From Desemzia incerta (GTDB lineage: Bacteria; Bacillota; Bacilli; Lactobacillales; Carnobacteriaceae): a DNA stretch of 64,000 nucleotides. Made by a program: the position numbers and the translations under genes. The DNA is taken from positions 124,001 through 188,000 of the forward strand of contig NZ_FOXW01000005.1 in the NCBI RefSeq assembly GCF_900115825.1, in the 5' to 3' direction. The notes beneath the pieces were generated by a model. That model made no database searches and had not been told where the DNA came from. It worked only from the letters and a program-made list of their open reading frames with translations. Positions 9,133 through 21,086 of this stretch are shown one piece after another; the first letter of the stretch is position 1; each line of letters begins with the position of its first letter.

Positions 9133-10320
9133 ATGGCAAAAAAAGCTGTTACAGATATGGATTTAAAAGGCAAAGTTGTCTTAGAACGTGCTGATTTTAA
9201 CGTTCCTATGAAAGACGGGAAAATTACTAACGATAACCGTATCCAAGCTGCACTTCCAACAATCAACTACATTTTGGAACAAGGCGGAAAATTGGTTCTT
9301 TTCTCTCATTTAGGAAAAATCAAAACAGAAGAAGACAAAGCTGATAAAACATTAAAACCTGTTGCAGAACGTTTGAGTGAATTATTAGGAAAAGAAGTAA
9401 CTTTTGTTCCTGTAACTCGCGGTCAAGAATTAGAAGACGCTATTGCTGCAATGCAATCAGGCGACGTTTTAATGGTTGAAAACACTCGTTTTGAAGATTT
9501 AGATGGTAAAAAAGAAAGCAAAAATGACCCTGAACTTGGTAAATACTGGGCAAGCTTAGGCGATGTGTTCGTTAACGATGCATTCGGAACAGCACACCGT
9601 TCTCATGCTTCTAACGTTGGGATCGCTTCTCACTTAGAAACAGCTGCTGGTTACCTAATGGACAATGAAATCAAATTTATCGGAGGCGCTGTAGACAATC
9701 CTAAACGTCCTTTTGTGGCTATTTTAGGTGGAGCTAAAGTTAGTGATAAAATTGGTGTTATTGAAAACTTATTAGAAAAAGCAGACAAAGTATTGATTGG
9801 TGGAGGTATGGCATATACTTTCTACGCAGCTCAAGGCATCCAAATCGGTAAATCATTAGTTGAAGACGACAAAATCGAATTGGCTAAAGAATTACTTGCA
9901 AAAGCTGGCGACAAATTAGTCTTGCCTATCGATAACGTTACGGCTAAAGAATTCAGCAATGACGTCCCAACAGAAGTTCATGAAGGACCAGTTCCTGAAG
10001 ATCAAATGGGATTAGATATCGGTCCTAAGACAATCGAATTGTTCAAAGAAGCCTTAGAAGGCGCTCAAACAGTTGTATGGAATGGTCCAATGGGCGTGTT
10101 TGAAATGTCTAACTTTGCAGAAGGAACAATTGGTGTATGTAAAGCATTAGCTGAATTAGAAGATGCTATCACTATTATCGGTGGTGGAGATTCTGCTGCA
10201 GCTGCTCAACAATTAGGCTATGCTGATCAATTCACACACATCTCAACAGGTGGTGGAGCTTCATTAGAGTATTTAGAAGGAAAAGAATTGCCAGGATTGG
10301 CAGCTATTTCTGATAAATAA
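9133..10320 (+). CDS. pgk: Phosphoglycerate kinase
   Basis: Monomeric kinase of 395 residues that makes ATP and 3-phosphoglycerate from 1,3-bisphosphoglycerate. Visible family marks are the N-terminal RADFNVPM substrate loop, the [11 protein letters not shown] segment and the C-terminal nucleotide-binding GGGDSAAA with the hinge NGPMGVFE. An open frame extends to 9100, but the ATG at 9133 has GAGGAGG at 9119-9125 and gives the usual N-terminus. Codon bias is strong. It follows the gap terminator and precedes tpiA by 48 bases; whether it has its own promoter in the short gap after the hairpin is not clear. Confidence 0.98.
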   Translation: MAKKAVTDMDLKGKVVLERADFNVPMKDGKITNDNRIQAALPTINYILEQGGKLVLFSHLGKIKTEEDKADKTLKPVAERLSELLGKEVTFVPVTRGQELEDAIAAMQSGDVLMVENTRFEDLDGKKESKNDPELGKYWASLGDVFVNDAFGTAHRSHASNVGIASHLETAAGYLMDNEIKFIGGAVDNPKRPFVAILGGAKVSDKIGVIENLLEKADKVLIGGGMAYTFYAAQGIQIGKSLVEDDKIELAKELLAKAGDKLVLPIDNVTAKEFSNDVPTEVHEGPVPEDQMGLDIGPKTIELFKEALEGAQTVVWNGPMGVFEMSNFAEGTIGVCKALAELEDAITIIGGGDSAAAAQQLGYADQFTHISTGGGASLEYLEGKELPGLAAISDK

Positions 10321-10350
10321 TCTTTGGAGACATCATCGAAACAAAAATAA

Positions 10351-11123
<773 letters not shown>

Positions 11124-11124
<1 letters not shown>

Positions 11125-12656
11125 TGAGTAAATCACCAGTAGCTATCATCATTTTAGATGGTTTCGGTTGTCGTAAAGAAACTATGGGTAATGCAGTAGC
11201 TCAAGCGAAAAAACCTAATTTTGATCGCTATATGGCAACTTATCCACATGCTACTCTGAAAGCATCAGGATTAGATGTTGGATTGCCAGAAGGACAAATG
11301 GGGAACTCAGAAGTTGGTCATACAAATATCGGCGCTGGCCGTATCGTATACCAAAGTTTAACTCGAATCGACAAAGCTATTGCAGACGGTGAATTCCAAC
11401 AGAATGAAGTTTTGAACAGCACAATGAAACAAGCTGTTGAAATGAATTCTAGTCTTCACTTGTTTGGTTTATTATCAGATGGTGGAGTTCACAGTCACAT
11501 CAATCACTTGATCTCTTTGATCAAAACAGCTAAAGAAAAAGGTGTTCCAAACGTATACGTTCATGCATTTTTAGACGGACGCGATGTTGCACCTGATTCT
11601 GGTTTAGGCTACGTTGAGCAATTAGAAAAAGAAATGAAAGAAATCGGCATGGGTGAAATTGCTACTGTTTCAGGGCGTTTCTATGCTATGGACCGTGACA
11701 AACGCTGGGAACGTGTGGAAAAAGCATACAATGCTATATTCCATGGTGAAGGCAATTTTGCCGACTCAGCAGTCGATGCCGTGAAAAACAGCTATGAAGT
11801 TGGCAAAATGGATGAATTTGTTGCTCCTACAGTAATCCTTAAAAATGGAAAACCTGTCGCAACCGTTGAAGATAATGATGCTATTATTTTCTTTAACTTC
11901 CGTCCAGACCGTGCTATCCAATTATCAAACGCTGTAACCAATGATGAATGGGAATTCTTTGATCGTGGCGTTCGTCCTAACAATCTTAAATTAGTGACAA
12001 TGACACTTTACAACCCAAGTATCAAAGCAGAAGTTGCTTTCCCGCCTATCGCATTGAAAAATGTATTAGGAGAAGTGTTGTCTCAACACGGATTGCAACA
12101 ATTGCGTATTGCGGAAACTGAAAAATACCCTCACGTTACTTTCTTTATGAATGGTGGACGTAACGAGGAGTTTGAAGGAGAAAGCCGAATCTTGATTCCT
12201 TCTCCTAAAGTTGAAACATACGATTTAAAACCAGAAATGAGTGCGTATGAAGTTACAGATGCATTAGTTGCTGATATCGAAGCAGATAAACATGATGCTA
12301 TCATCTTAAACTTCGCTAACCCTGATATGGTTGGTCATTCCGGAATGTTAGAACCAACTATTAAGGCTATCGAAGCAGTAGACGAAAACTTGGGACGTGT
12401 CGTTGATGCCATCTTAGAAAAAGGCGGCTCTGCTGTTATTTTCGCTGATCACGGAAATGCAGATACAATGACAACACCAGCTGGAGAACCTCATACAGCT
12501 CATACAACAGTACCAGTACCAGTAATCGTAACGAAAAAAGGCGTAACATTACGCGAGGACGGCCGTCTTGCAGATGTTGCACCAACAATGTTGGATTTAC
12601 TGAACATTGAAAAACCAGTTGAAATGACTGGTGAATCATTGATTGTTAAAAATTAA
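11124..12656 (+). CDS. gpmI: 2,3-bisphosphoglycerate-independent phosphoglycerate mutase
   Basis: Alkaline-phosphatase-superfamily mutase of 510 residues, metal dependent (Mn), moving the phosphate between C3 and C2 of glycerate. The N-terminal ILDGFG metal ligand, the phosphorylated serine in GNSEVGH near residue 62, and the C-terminal [10 protein letters not shown] metal ligands are all present. The start ATG overlaps the tpiA stop by one base, and a GGAGG site lies inside the tpiA end. Many Lactobacillales use the cofactor-dependent GpmA instead; this one has GpmI in the glycolytic block as in Bacillus. Confidence 0.97.
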
Positions 12657-12713
12657 AGAGCACTACGAGACAGAACGTTTCTAGTTGCAAACCTAATCAA
12701 AATTAACTAAACT

Positions 12714-14074
<1,361 letters not shown>

Positions 14075-14130
14075 TTTAATTCTTAACTCAACTAAATAAA
14101 ATTTAGTTTAGGATATTGAATAAATTTCAA

Positions 14131-14176
14131 AGCCATCTTTTCTACTGCAGTAAAGTAGAAAAGATGGCTTTTTTTA
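14131..14176 (+). terminator. Terminator after eno
   Basis: AGCCATCTTTTCTACT and AAGTAGAAAAGATGGCT form a 16-base stem followed by a T7 tract; this ends the glycolytic block. Confidence 0.95.
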
Positions 14177-14287
14177 TGCCCTATGATAAAAGCAGATGAG
14201 TTAGGATGCATGCATGATAGAGAAAAGATTGATAAAATTTAAATAAATTATGCTTAAAAAAATGATAAGAGAGGAGAATGGGAAAAC

Positions 14288-15958
14288 ATGTCTAATAAAA
14301 AATGGTGGGAAGAAGCGATTATTTACCAAATTTACCCAAGAAGTTTTCAAGATACGAATGAGGACGGTGTAGGAGACATTGAAGGAATCTTGCAGCGCTT
14401 AGATTACGTTCAGTCTCTAGGCGTGAATACTTTATGGGTCAATCCGTTGGCATTGTCTCCTCAAGACGACAACGGATATGATGTCATAGACTACAAAAAA
14501 ATCGATCCGTTGTTTGGTGAACAAAGCGAAGGTAAAAAGTTGATCGAGGAAGTCCATAAACGAGGGATGAAACTAATTTATGACTTTCCATTGCACCATA
14601 CCTCTATCGAACATCCATGGTTTAAAGAAGCCATAAAAGGGAAAGACAACCCTTATCGGGATTATTACATTTGGGCGGATGCTACAAAAGGGAAATCTCA
14701 TCCTACGAATTGGACGGCGGAACTTGGAGAATCTGTGTGGACGAAAGAGGAAAACGGTGACCAATTTTATTTGCATTTGTTCAAGCAAAGTATGGCAGAT
14801 TTATACTAGGATAATCCTGATTTGCGAAAAGAAATGTTAGATACTCTAGATTATTTGATCGCAAAAGGAATCGATGGATTTCGCTATGATGCATTTATTT
14901 ACATGTCTGTCGACAAAAACTTACCAGACCATCCTGATGAAGAAGGACCTGGAACAGAGATGGTAGAGTATGGGGATAGATTGATTGACTATTTGAATGA
15001 AATCAAGAAAAGAATCAAAGCTAGAAATGAAGATATTCTGATAATAGGAGAAGCTACCAGTGCGACTGCTGAGATCACAAAGAAATACACCCTGCCAGAA
15101 GCGGACAGAGTAGATAAAATCATTACGCTCACTCATTTTCCTGAAGACACGAGTCAGGTAGAAGATAGATTACCGAAAGAACTGCAATGGGTTCCACTTG
15201 ATTTGAAAAAGTTCAAACAAATTCAAAAAGAATTTCAAGAGAAAGTCCCTTATACTGGCGGACCGATACTGTATTGGAATAATCATGATGAACCAAGACA
15301 TCAGCAAAAATACGGCAATACCAAACAGTACCGAGATAACAGCCAAACGATGACCGCTGCTCTATTGTATCTTCAAAAGGGAATCCCAATCATCTATTAT
15401 GGGGAAGAAATCGGAATGCAGAATTTCGAATACACTGATCCAGAACAAATGGGAGACCAAGAAGCTGTATCCTTTTATGAGGAGGCAGAAAAACTAGGAT
15501 GGGATCATGAGAAAATCATGTACAACCTAAATTTCACATCACGAGATACTTCAAGAGGAATCATGCAATGGGATGAGAGTGAAAAAGTTGGATTTACTCA
15601 GCAGGCAACTCCATGGACTCGTTATAATCGAGAAGAGATATACAACGTGAAAAGTCAGCAAGAAAATCCAAGCAGTATTCTGAACTTTTATAAACAGTTG
15701 ATTTCATTGAAAAAGACGCCCCTTTTTACGGATGGCGAATATCATATGCAAGAAACGAAGGACCAGTTAGTGGTTTATGAACGAAATCTTGGAGATGAAA
15801 AAGGCTGGGTCTATTGCAATTTTTCAGACAATGAAGAAACAATAGAGTTGACCAAAGAAGTTTCGGAGGCAAAAATCATTCTAACGAACAGCAACAATAA
15901 AGTAGAAAATACTCTTTTGACTTTAAGTCCTTATGGCACGATGGTTTTGGTAAAATAA
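14288..15958 (+). pseudogene. GH13 alpha-glucosidase/oligo-1,6-glucosidase broken by an amber codon
   Basis: A complete-length GH13 gene (556 codons) interrupted by TAG at 14807-14809. Reading on in the same frame gives an unbroken protein, and the position is a tryptophan in relatives (DLYWDNPDLR), so a single TGG-to-TAG change explains it. The second part contains the catalytic nucleophile (GFRYDAF), the acid/base glutamate (IIGEATS) and the third aspartate (NNHDEPR), so the first 173 residues alone cannot be active and the second part lacks the start of the barrel. The first part reads YDFPLHHTS where the family usually has D-x-x-x-NH. A good ribosome site (GAGGAG, 14272-14277) precedes the ATG. 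Related enzymes cleave isomaltose, maltose or trehalose-6-phosphate; the exact substrate is not determinable. No partner transporter is next to it. Confidence 0.88.
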
Positions 15959-16073
15959 GTGTAGTGGAAAAAAGAGCGATAGAACGTTAAAAACGTGAAT
16001 CTCTTCTAGTAATTTTGAATAAGGTATGTTAAAGTGAATGGTAGAAGAAAAGCTAGACGGGAGGGCAATGAAG

Positions 16074-16310
16074 TTGTACAATACACTTTTAATTGCTGAA
16101 TTGATCGTATCTGTGTTACTGATTATTATTGTTGCCATGCAGCCAAGCAAAACAAACAGTGCTTCCAGTGCCTTAAGTGGAGGAGCAGAACAATTATTTG
16201 GAAAACAAAAAAAACGCGGTTTTGAAGCTGTGCTACAGCGTATTACATCGGTCTTAGGAACGTTGTTCATCGTATTAGCTATCGTATTAGCTTATTTATC
16301 CGCAAATTAA
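16074..16310 (+). CDS. secG: Preprotein translocase subunit SecG
   Basis: Small two-helix membrane protein, 78 residues from the TTG at 16074. Hydrophobic segments lie at about residues 2-20 and 52-75, with the SecG motif SGGAEQLFGKQKKRGFEAVLQRIT between them. It assists the SecYEG channel. The start is uncertain: an ATG at 16068 would add two residues but lies only two bases after the GGGAGGG site (16059-16065), while TTG has better spacing and gives the MYNTLL-type N-terminus typical of relatives. It heads secG-est-rnr-smpB, an order common in Firmicutes, but a terminator separates it from est. Confidence 0.92.
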   Translation: MYNTLLIAELIVSVLLIIIVAMQPSKTNSASSALSGGAEQLFGKQKKRGFEAVLQRITSVLGTLFIVLAIVLAYLSAN

Positions 16311-16317
16311 ATACTTT

Positions 16318-16351
16318 AAAAAGCTGCCGAATCATTAGGGCGGCTTTTTTT
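16318..16351 (+). terminator. Terminator after secG
   Basis: AAAAAGCTGCC and GGCGGCTTTTTTT form a hairpin with a T7 tract. Confidence 0.9.
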
Positions 16352-16396
16352 ATATATATATGCCCCTAATAAAGTGGTATATAAGCGCGCTTTTCA

Positions 16397-16422
16397 TTGT
16401 GTATTGATAGGAAAATACACAA
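16397..16422 (+). repeat. Perfect inverted repeat upstream of est
   Basis: TTGTGTATT and AATACACAA are perfect 9-base arms separated by 8 bases, 46 bases before the est start and just before a TAAAAT -10-like element. It may be an operator or a 5' leader hairpin. Confidence 0.55.
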
Positions 16423-16467
16423 ATTTCAAGTAAAATATAAGTAACAGGGAAAAACAGGAGGCATTGC

Positions 16468-17211
16468 ATGAAAGACAAATCGTTTTATTTTAAAGGTGGA
16501 AAAAGAGCCGTTTTATTATTCCACGCATATAGTAGTACACCTAATGACGTACGCATGTTAGGACGAGCATTAGAAAGAGAAAATTATACGGTATACAGCC
16601 CAACGTTTAGTGGACATGGGACACATGATCTAGAAGACATTTTAGAAGTTTCTCCTAAAGATTGGATAGAAGATGCTAAAAAAGCTTTTCAGTTTTTGAG
16701 AGAAGAAGGATATCAAGAGGTAGCTGCTTTTGGATTGTCATTAGGCGGTATCATCGCAACTAAATTGATGTTGGATGAAAATCTATTGGCCAGCGGGACA
16801 TTCAGTTCACCAGCTATCCATAATGATACTACAAATGTCAGAAAAGAATTTTTAGACTTTATGATCGCGAAGAAATACAAAAATGGAGATTCAAAAGAGG
16901 TCATTCAACAACGTCTTCCAGAATTGGAAGAAAAATTGGACAAGCAATTAGCTGACATCCGGAAGTTAGTAGATGAAATGGCCCCTCAATATGGGTCGGT
17001 TGAAAAACCAGTGTTTATTGCTCAAGGTGGTAAAGATGAATTGATCAATAGTCACATTGCGTATGAATTAAAAGAAGCTTTTGCTAAGGCTGATGTTGAT
17101 TTCCATTGGTATGAAAATAGTCCTCATTCGGTAACAGTAGGACCAGATCGTAAAGAATTGGAACAAGATGTATTAAATTTCCTAACTGAATTACAGTGGA
17201 ATGGGGGATAA
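16468..17211 (+). CDS. est: Carboxylesterase of the Est30/monoacylglycerol lipase type
   Basis: Alpha/beta hydrolase of 247 residues. The oxyanion segment LLFHAYSSTPNDVR is near residue 17, the nucleophile serine lies in GLSLGG near residue 93, the aspartate in GGKDELI near residue 192 and the histidine in NSPHSVTV near residue 222: a complete triad matching Est30 of Geobacillus. Such enzymes hydrolyse short-chain esters or monoacylglycerols in the cytoplasm; the physiological substrate is not known. It is three bases before rnr, and this pairing is widely conserved in Firmicutes, although the reason is unknown. Confidence 0.92.
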   Translation: MKDKSFYFKGGKRAVLLFHAYSSTPNDVRMLGRALERENYTVYSPTFSGHGTHDLEDILEVSPKDWIEDAKKAFQFLREEGYQEVAAFGLSLGGIIATKLMLDENLLASGTFSSPAIHNDTTNVRKEFLDFMIAKKYKNGDSKEVIQQRLPELEEKLDKQLADIRKLVDEMAPQYGSVEKPVFIAQGGKDELINSHIAYELKEAFAKADVDFHWYENSPHSVTVGPDRKELEQDVLNFLTELQWNGG

Positions 17212-17214
17212 ACT

Positions 17215-19593
17215 ATGACAAGCAAAGAAGTACTCAAACAAGCTATTTTAGTCTATATGAATGAAAATAAGGCAATTTCCTTTGAAATCAAAGATTTAAG
17301 TGAGGGCTTGAATAAAACCAGCGCCAAAGACTTCAAAGAATTGGTTACAACAGTAGCTGAAATGGAGCGAGAAGGATTAGTTTTTCTGACCCGCAGCGGC
17401 AAGTTGAAATTGCCGAAAGAAGATCCGGTATTATCTGGTATCTTTAGAGCCAGCGATCGAGGATTTGGGTTTGTGTCGATTGAAGATGAAGAACAAGACC
17501 TTTATATTCCGCCAAACAAAACTCAATTTGCATTGGATGGGGATAGAGTAACGGTAGATGTGACTCATCCAGCAGAACCTTGGAACGATAAAGGACCTGA
17601 GGGGAAGATCACCGCTATATTAGAACGGAATTTGACGCAGTTAGTGGGAGAGTTCTGGGCTTACGATGATGAAGGTATCGAAGAAACTGGTTTATATGGG
17701 TACATTGATCCTAGGGATAAAAAATTAACTGATTACAGAGTCTTTATTAAAGCTGAAGGGGTCAAACCAGTCGATGGTTCAGTTGCGATTGTTGAGATTA
17801 CTCATTATCCAGACCGCGAGTATCCAAGAAGCATGCAAGGAATCGTTAAAAAAGTCATTGGACATAAAAATGATCCAGGTGTAGACATCTTATCGATCGT
17901 TTACGATAATGGGATCCCTACTGAGTTCTCAGAAGCTGCTTTGAAGCAAGCTGATGAGGTGCCGGACAGAATAACTGATAAAGATATAGAAGGCAGAGTA
18001 GACTTACGAGATGAAATCGTCGTAACGATCGATAGTGCAGATGCTAAAGACTTAGATGATGCGGTAACCGTTCGTCGACTTGAAAACGGCAATTACCACT
18101 TAGGAGTCCACATTGCTGATGTATCTTACTACGTGACAGAAGACAGTCCATTAGATGGTGATGCATTTGAACGAGCAACGAGTGTCTACTTGACAGATCG
18201 AGTGATTCCAATGCTGCCGCAACGATTATCAAACGGTATTTGTTCATTGCATCCAAATGTAGACCGATTAACGATGAGTTGTGAAATGGAATTGAATCCG
18301 CAAGGTGAGATAGTTGACCATCGCATTTTCCAAAGTGTGATTCGTTCTTACCGCCGAATGACGTATTCTGATGTCAATGCAATGCTGACGGATAAAGATC
18401 CGGAAGTACGCGAGAAGCATGCGGATATACTTGATATGTTCGAAATGATGGAAGAGCTGCATCATATACTTGAGAACCGCCGTGTTCATAGAGGTGCCAT
18501 TGATTTTGATACAACGGAAGCTAAGATCGTTGTGGATGAATCTGGCCACCCAACAGACGTGATCGTACGTGAAAGAGGCGTTGGGGAACGTTTGATTGAA
18601 TCCTTTATGTTGGCAGCCAATGAAACTGTTTCGGAACACTATTCAAAAATGGAAGTTCCACTAATCTATCGTGTCCACGAGCAGCCGGATAGCGATCGTA
18701 TGCAACGATTTATGGAATTCGTAACAGCTTTTGGTATTACGATGAGAGGTTCTAGTTCAAACGTAACTCCAGTTGCTTTACAAAAAGTTATCAATCAAGT
18801 GAAAGACAAACCTGAAGAAGCAGTTATCTCTACTATGATGCTGCGGAGTATGAAACAAGCGAAGTATGATGTAGAACCTTTAGGACATTATGGTTTAGGT
18901 GCTCAATACTATTCTCACTTTACTTCTCCTATTCGCCGTTACCCAGATTTGATCTTGCACCGTTTGATTCGAGCTTATGAACAAAATGGCACTGGCCAAG
19001 AAGAAAAGCAAAAATGGGAAGGTTTGCTGACAGATATTGCAGAGCAAAGTTCGAAGATGGAACGTCGAGCAGTAGATGCAGAACGTGAAACAGATTCTAT
19101 GAAAAAAGCCGAATTCATGGCAGATAAAGTAGGAGAAGTTTATGAAGGTGTAATCGGTTCAGTGGTAAAATTTGGTTTATTCGTAGAATTGCCGAATACA
19201 GTTGAAGGATTAGTACACATTTCTAATATGAAAAATGATTACTTTAACTTCATTCCTGAACAATTGATGCTGATCGGAGAACGTACTGGTGTTGTATATA
19301 AAATTGGACAAAAAGTAAAAATAAAAGTCACAAAAGCTGATCCAGAGTTGCGAGAAATAGACTTTGAATTGATACCAGATCCAAATCTGGAAGTCAAAGC
19401 AGACGAAAATGCCCTTAAAAAAGGCAAGCGAAAAGGACGGAATGATAAACGTTCTTCAAGAGGTCCAGCTAAAAAAGATGGAAAAGGATCTGCTGAAAAA
19501 GGGAAAAGACATACCGGAAGCAAACCTAAAAAAGCTAAACCTTTCTACAAAGATGTTGCTAAAAAAACCGGGAAGAAAAAAAGAAAAAAATGA
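17215..19593 (+). CDS. rnr: Ribonuclease R
   Basis: RNB-family 3'-5' exoribonuclease of 792 residues. Order of domains: an N-terminal winged helix, two cold-shock-like OB folds, the RNB catalytic domain with the metal-binding aspartates in TIDSADAKDLDDAV (about residues 271-284), an S1 domain near residues 635-715 (YEGVIGSVVKFGLFVELPNTVEGLVH) and a very lysine-rich tail of about 75 residues. It degrades structured RNA, including non-stop mRNAs released by trans-translation, and matures tmRNA in some species. It sits between est (3 bases) and smpB (19 bases), and the tmRNA gene is also in this window, which fits that partnership. Confidence 0.97.
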   Translation: MTSKEVLKQAILVYMNENKAISFEIKDLSEGLNKTSAKDFKELVTTVAEMEREGLVFLTRSGKLKLPKEDPVLSGIFRASDRGFGFVSIEDEEQDLYIPPNKTQFALDGDRVTVDVTHPAEPWNDKGPEGKITAILERNLTQLVGEFWAYDDEGIEETGLYGYIDPRDKKLTDYRVFIKAEGVKPVDGSVAIVEITHYPDREYPRSMQGIVKKVIGHKNDPGVDILSIVYDNGIPTEFSEAALKQADEVPDRITDKDIEGRVDLRDEIVVTIDSADAKDLDDAVTVRRLENGNYHLGVHIADVSYYVTEDSPLDGDAFERATSVYLTDRVIPMLPQRLSNGICSLHPNVDRLTMSCEMELNPQGEIVDHRIFQSVIRSYRRMTYSDVNAMLTDKDPEVREKHADILDMFEMMEELHHILENRRVHRGAIDFDTTEAKIVVDESGHPTDVIVRERGVGERLIESFMLAANETVSEHYSKMEVPLIYRVHEQPDSDRMQRFMEFVTAFGITMRGSSSNVTPVALQKVINQVKDKPEEAVISTMMLRSMKQAKYDVEPLGHYGLGAQYYSHFTSPIRRYPDLILHRLIRAYEQNGTGQEEKQKWEGLLTDIAEQSSKMERRAVDAERETDSMKKAEFMADKVGEVYEGVIGSVVKFGLFVELPNTVEGLVHISNMKNDYFNFIPEQLMLIGERTGVVYKIGQKVKIKVTKADPELREIDFELIPDPNLEVKADENALKKGKRKGRNDKRSSRGPAKKDGKGSAEKGKRHTGSKPKKAKPFYKDVAKKTGKKKRKK

Positions 19594-19612
19594 GTGAAGG
19601 AGGCTAAGACTT

Positions 19613-20071
19613 ATGCCAAAAGGCAGCGGTAAAGTTCTTGCCCAAAATAGAAAAGCGAGTCATGATTATTCTATTATCGATACGATTGAAGCTGGAATCG
19701 TCCTTAAGGGAACAGAAATCAAATCGATTCGAGCAGGTCGGATAAATTTGAAGGATGGATACGCTACTATTCGAAATGGAGAGATTTTCCTTCAGAATGT
19801 GCATATCAGCCCATACGAACAAGGAAATGTCTTCAATCATGATCCTGTAAGAACACGTAAATTATTGATGCATAAAAAGCAAATCGCACGCTTAGTTGGG
19901 GAAACAAAATCCAGCGGCTATACCCTTATCCCTTTAAAAGTTTACATCAAAGACGGTTACGCAAAAGTATTGATCGGTCTGGGTAAAGGGAAGAAGAAAT
20001 ACGATAAGCGGGAAGATTTGAAACGGAAAGACCAAAAACGAGAAATCGATAGAGCGATGAAAGCTCGTTAG
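19613..20071 (+). CDS. smpB: SmpB, tmRNA-binding protein
   Basis: SsrA-binding protein of 152 residues with the OB-fold motifs [28 protein letters not shown] and the basic C-terminal tail ([16 protein letters not shown]) that enters the empty mRNA channel of stalled ribosomes. It carries tmRNA to ribosomes stalled on broken mRNA. The ATG at 19613 has GGAGG at 19599-19603. It follows rnr in the conserved order and is ended by a terminator. Its RNA partner, ssrA, is at 27333-27696 on the other strand. Confidence 0.97.
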   Translation: MPKGSGKVLAQNRKASHDYSIIDTIEAGIVLKGTEIKSIRAGRINLKDGYATIRNGEIFLQNVHISPYEQGNVFNHDPVRTRKLLMHKKQIARLVGETKSSGYTLIPLKVYIKDGYAKVLIGLGKGKKKYDKREDLKRKDQKREIDRAMKAR

Positions 20072-20080
20072 TTTGATTTG

Positions 20081-20126
20081 AAAAGTCCAACAGGTAAAGA
20101 GAAATCTTTTAACTGTTGGATTTTTG
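20081..20126 (+). terminator. Terminator after smpB
   Basis: AAGTCCAACAG pairs with CTGTTGGATTTTT around a 19-base loop. Confidence 0.8.
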
Positions 20127-20198
20127 GCATTCAACTTCTAAAATAATGGAATAAATCAGCTAACGGATAGTGATTTGGATGAGTTATGGAGGAATGAC

Positions 20199-20990
20199 AT
20201 GAACTTAGATCAAGCATTAGAATATGTTTTAAAAGGTGAAGCACTTTTGTTTTTAGGTGCCGGATTTTCTAAAGGAGCTATCAACAGCAATCATGAGCAA
20301 GTCAAAGATGCAAAAGAACTGTCTCAGAAACTATTTGAAGAGATGGGAATGCCCTATGATCCTGAAAAGAGTTTAAATGTTATTTCAGAGTATTTTCAGA
20401 AAAAAGAAGGTCGAGCTCGTTTATTGGAATTGTTAAGAGATGAATATTCCATCAAAGAAGTGACCGAGACGCATAAAACCATTATGAAATACAATTGGAA
20501 AAGAATTTATACCACTAATTATGATGATGCAGCAGAACAAGCTTCTATTGAAAATGGTATTTATAGAATTCCAGTAACGTTGAGCAATAAGTTGGATCAA
20601 ACAAAGGATAGGCGAGAAATCGTGATTCATTTGAACGGATTTATTGAAGATATGGTAGAAGACACGCTAAATAAAGAAGTAAAATTGACAAAAGTCAGTT
20701 ACGCATTGGAATCTCTAGAAGAGAATCAATGGGTGACGGTACTCAAAAAAGATATTGAAGAAGCAGAGGTAATCATTTTCATTGGGTATTCCCTCACGTA
20801 TGATATCGATCTCCAAAGAATCATTATCAAGAACAGCGATAACCGTGATAAAATCTATTTCATCAATGGAGAAGTAGATGAAATAGACAGAGTCGTCATT
20901 GAACAATATGGACATATCGAACCGTTATATTCTGAAGACTTAGCTCAGTTATTGGTTAAAAAAGAAAGAGAAATGAAGTCTTCGGGCTGA
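20199..20990 (+). CDS. Solitary SIR2-like domain protein
   Basis: A 263-residue protein made almost only of a SIR2_2-type Rossmann domain. Visible motifs are GAGFSKGA (20-27) for NAD binding, TTNYDD (105-110), a histidine in the catalytic position (H144, IVIHLNG) and GYSLTYDIDL (196-205). There are no zinc cysteines, so it is not a deacetylase-type sirtuin. Similar domains act as NAD-degrading effectors in anti-phage systems, but usually fused to large C-terminal sensor domains or beside partner genes, and neither is present. Start at 20199 follows GGAGGA (20188-20193); a longer reading from 20175 lacks such a site. It lies after the smpB terminator and shows no operon partner. Function is unknown. 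Confidence 0.75.
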   Translation: MNLDQALEYVLKGEALLFLGAGFSKGAINSNHEQVKDAKELSQKLFEEMGMPYDPEKSLNVISEYFQKKEGRARLLELLRDEYSIKEVTETHKTIMKYNWKRIYTTNYDDAAEQASIENGIYRIPVTLSNKLDQTKDRREIVIHLNGFIEDMVEDTLNKEVKLTKVSYALESLEENQWVTVLKKDIEEAEVIIFIGYSLTYDIDLQRIIIKNSDNRDKIYFINGEVDEIDRVVIEQYGHIEPLYSEDLAQLLVKKEREMKSSG

Positions 20991-21019
20991 ACAGGTGGGG
21001 TCTGAAAACCGTCAGCCCG
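20983..21019 (+). terminator. Inverted repeat at the end of the SIR2-like gene
   Basis: CGGGCTGA (20983-20990, containing the stop codon) and TCAGCCCG (21012-21019) can pair, followed by CTTCTTTT. It is a weak terminator candidate. Confidence 0.45.
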
Positions 21020-21086
21020 CTTCTTTTGAAAACGGTATCAAAATTATGTATGCTGAAAGAAACAATATAGAAGGGGATGGTTCAGT

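Noticed and set aside
11792-11983. Antisense reading frames inside glycolytic genes
   Set aside because: They follow from the strong codon bias of the real genes and have no independent support.
14807-14809. Recoded stop (pyrrolysine or programmed readthrough) in the GH13 gene
   Set aside because: The site is an ordinary tryptophan in relatives, and no recoding signal was seen; a point mutation is simpler.
14822-15958. Second part of the GH13 gene as an independent gene
   Set aside because: It continues the first part in frame, has no ribosome site and begins in the middle of the catalytic barrel.
20199-20990. Thoeris or DSR anti-phage system
   Set aside because: There is no TIR partner, no SLOG or large C-terminal domain and no other defence gene nearby.
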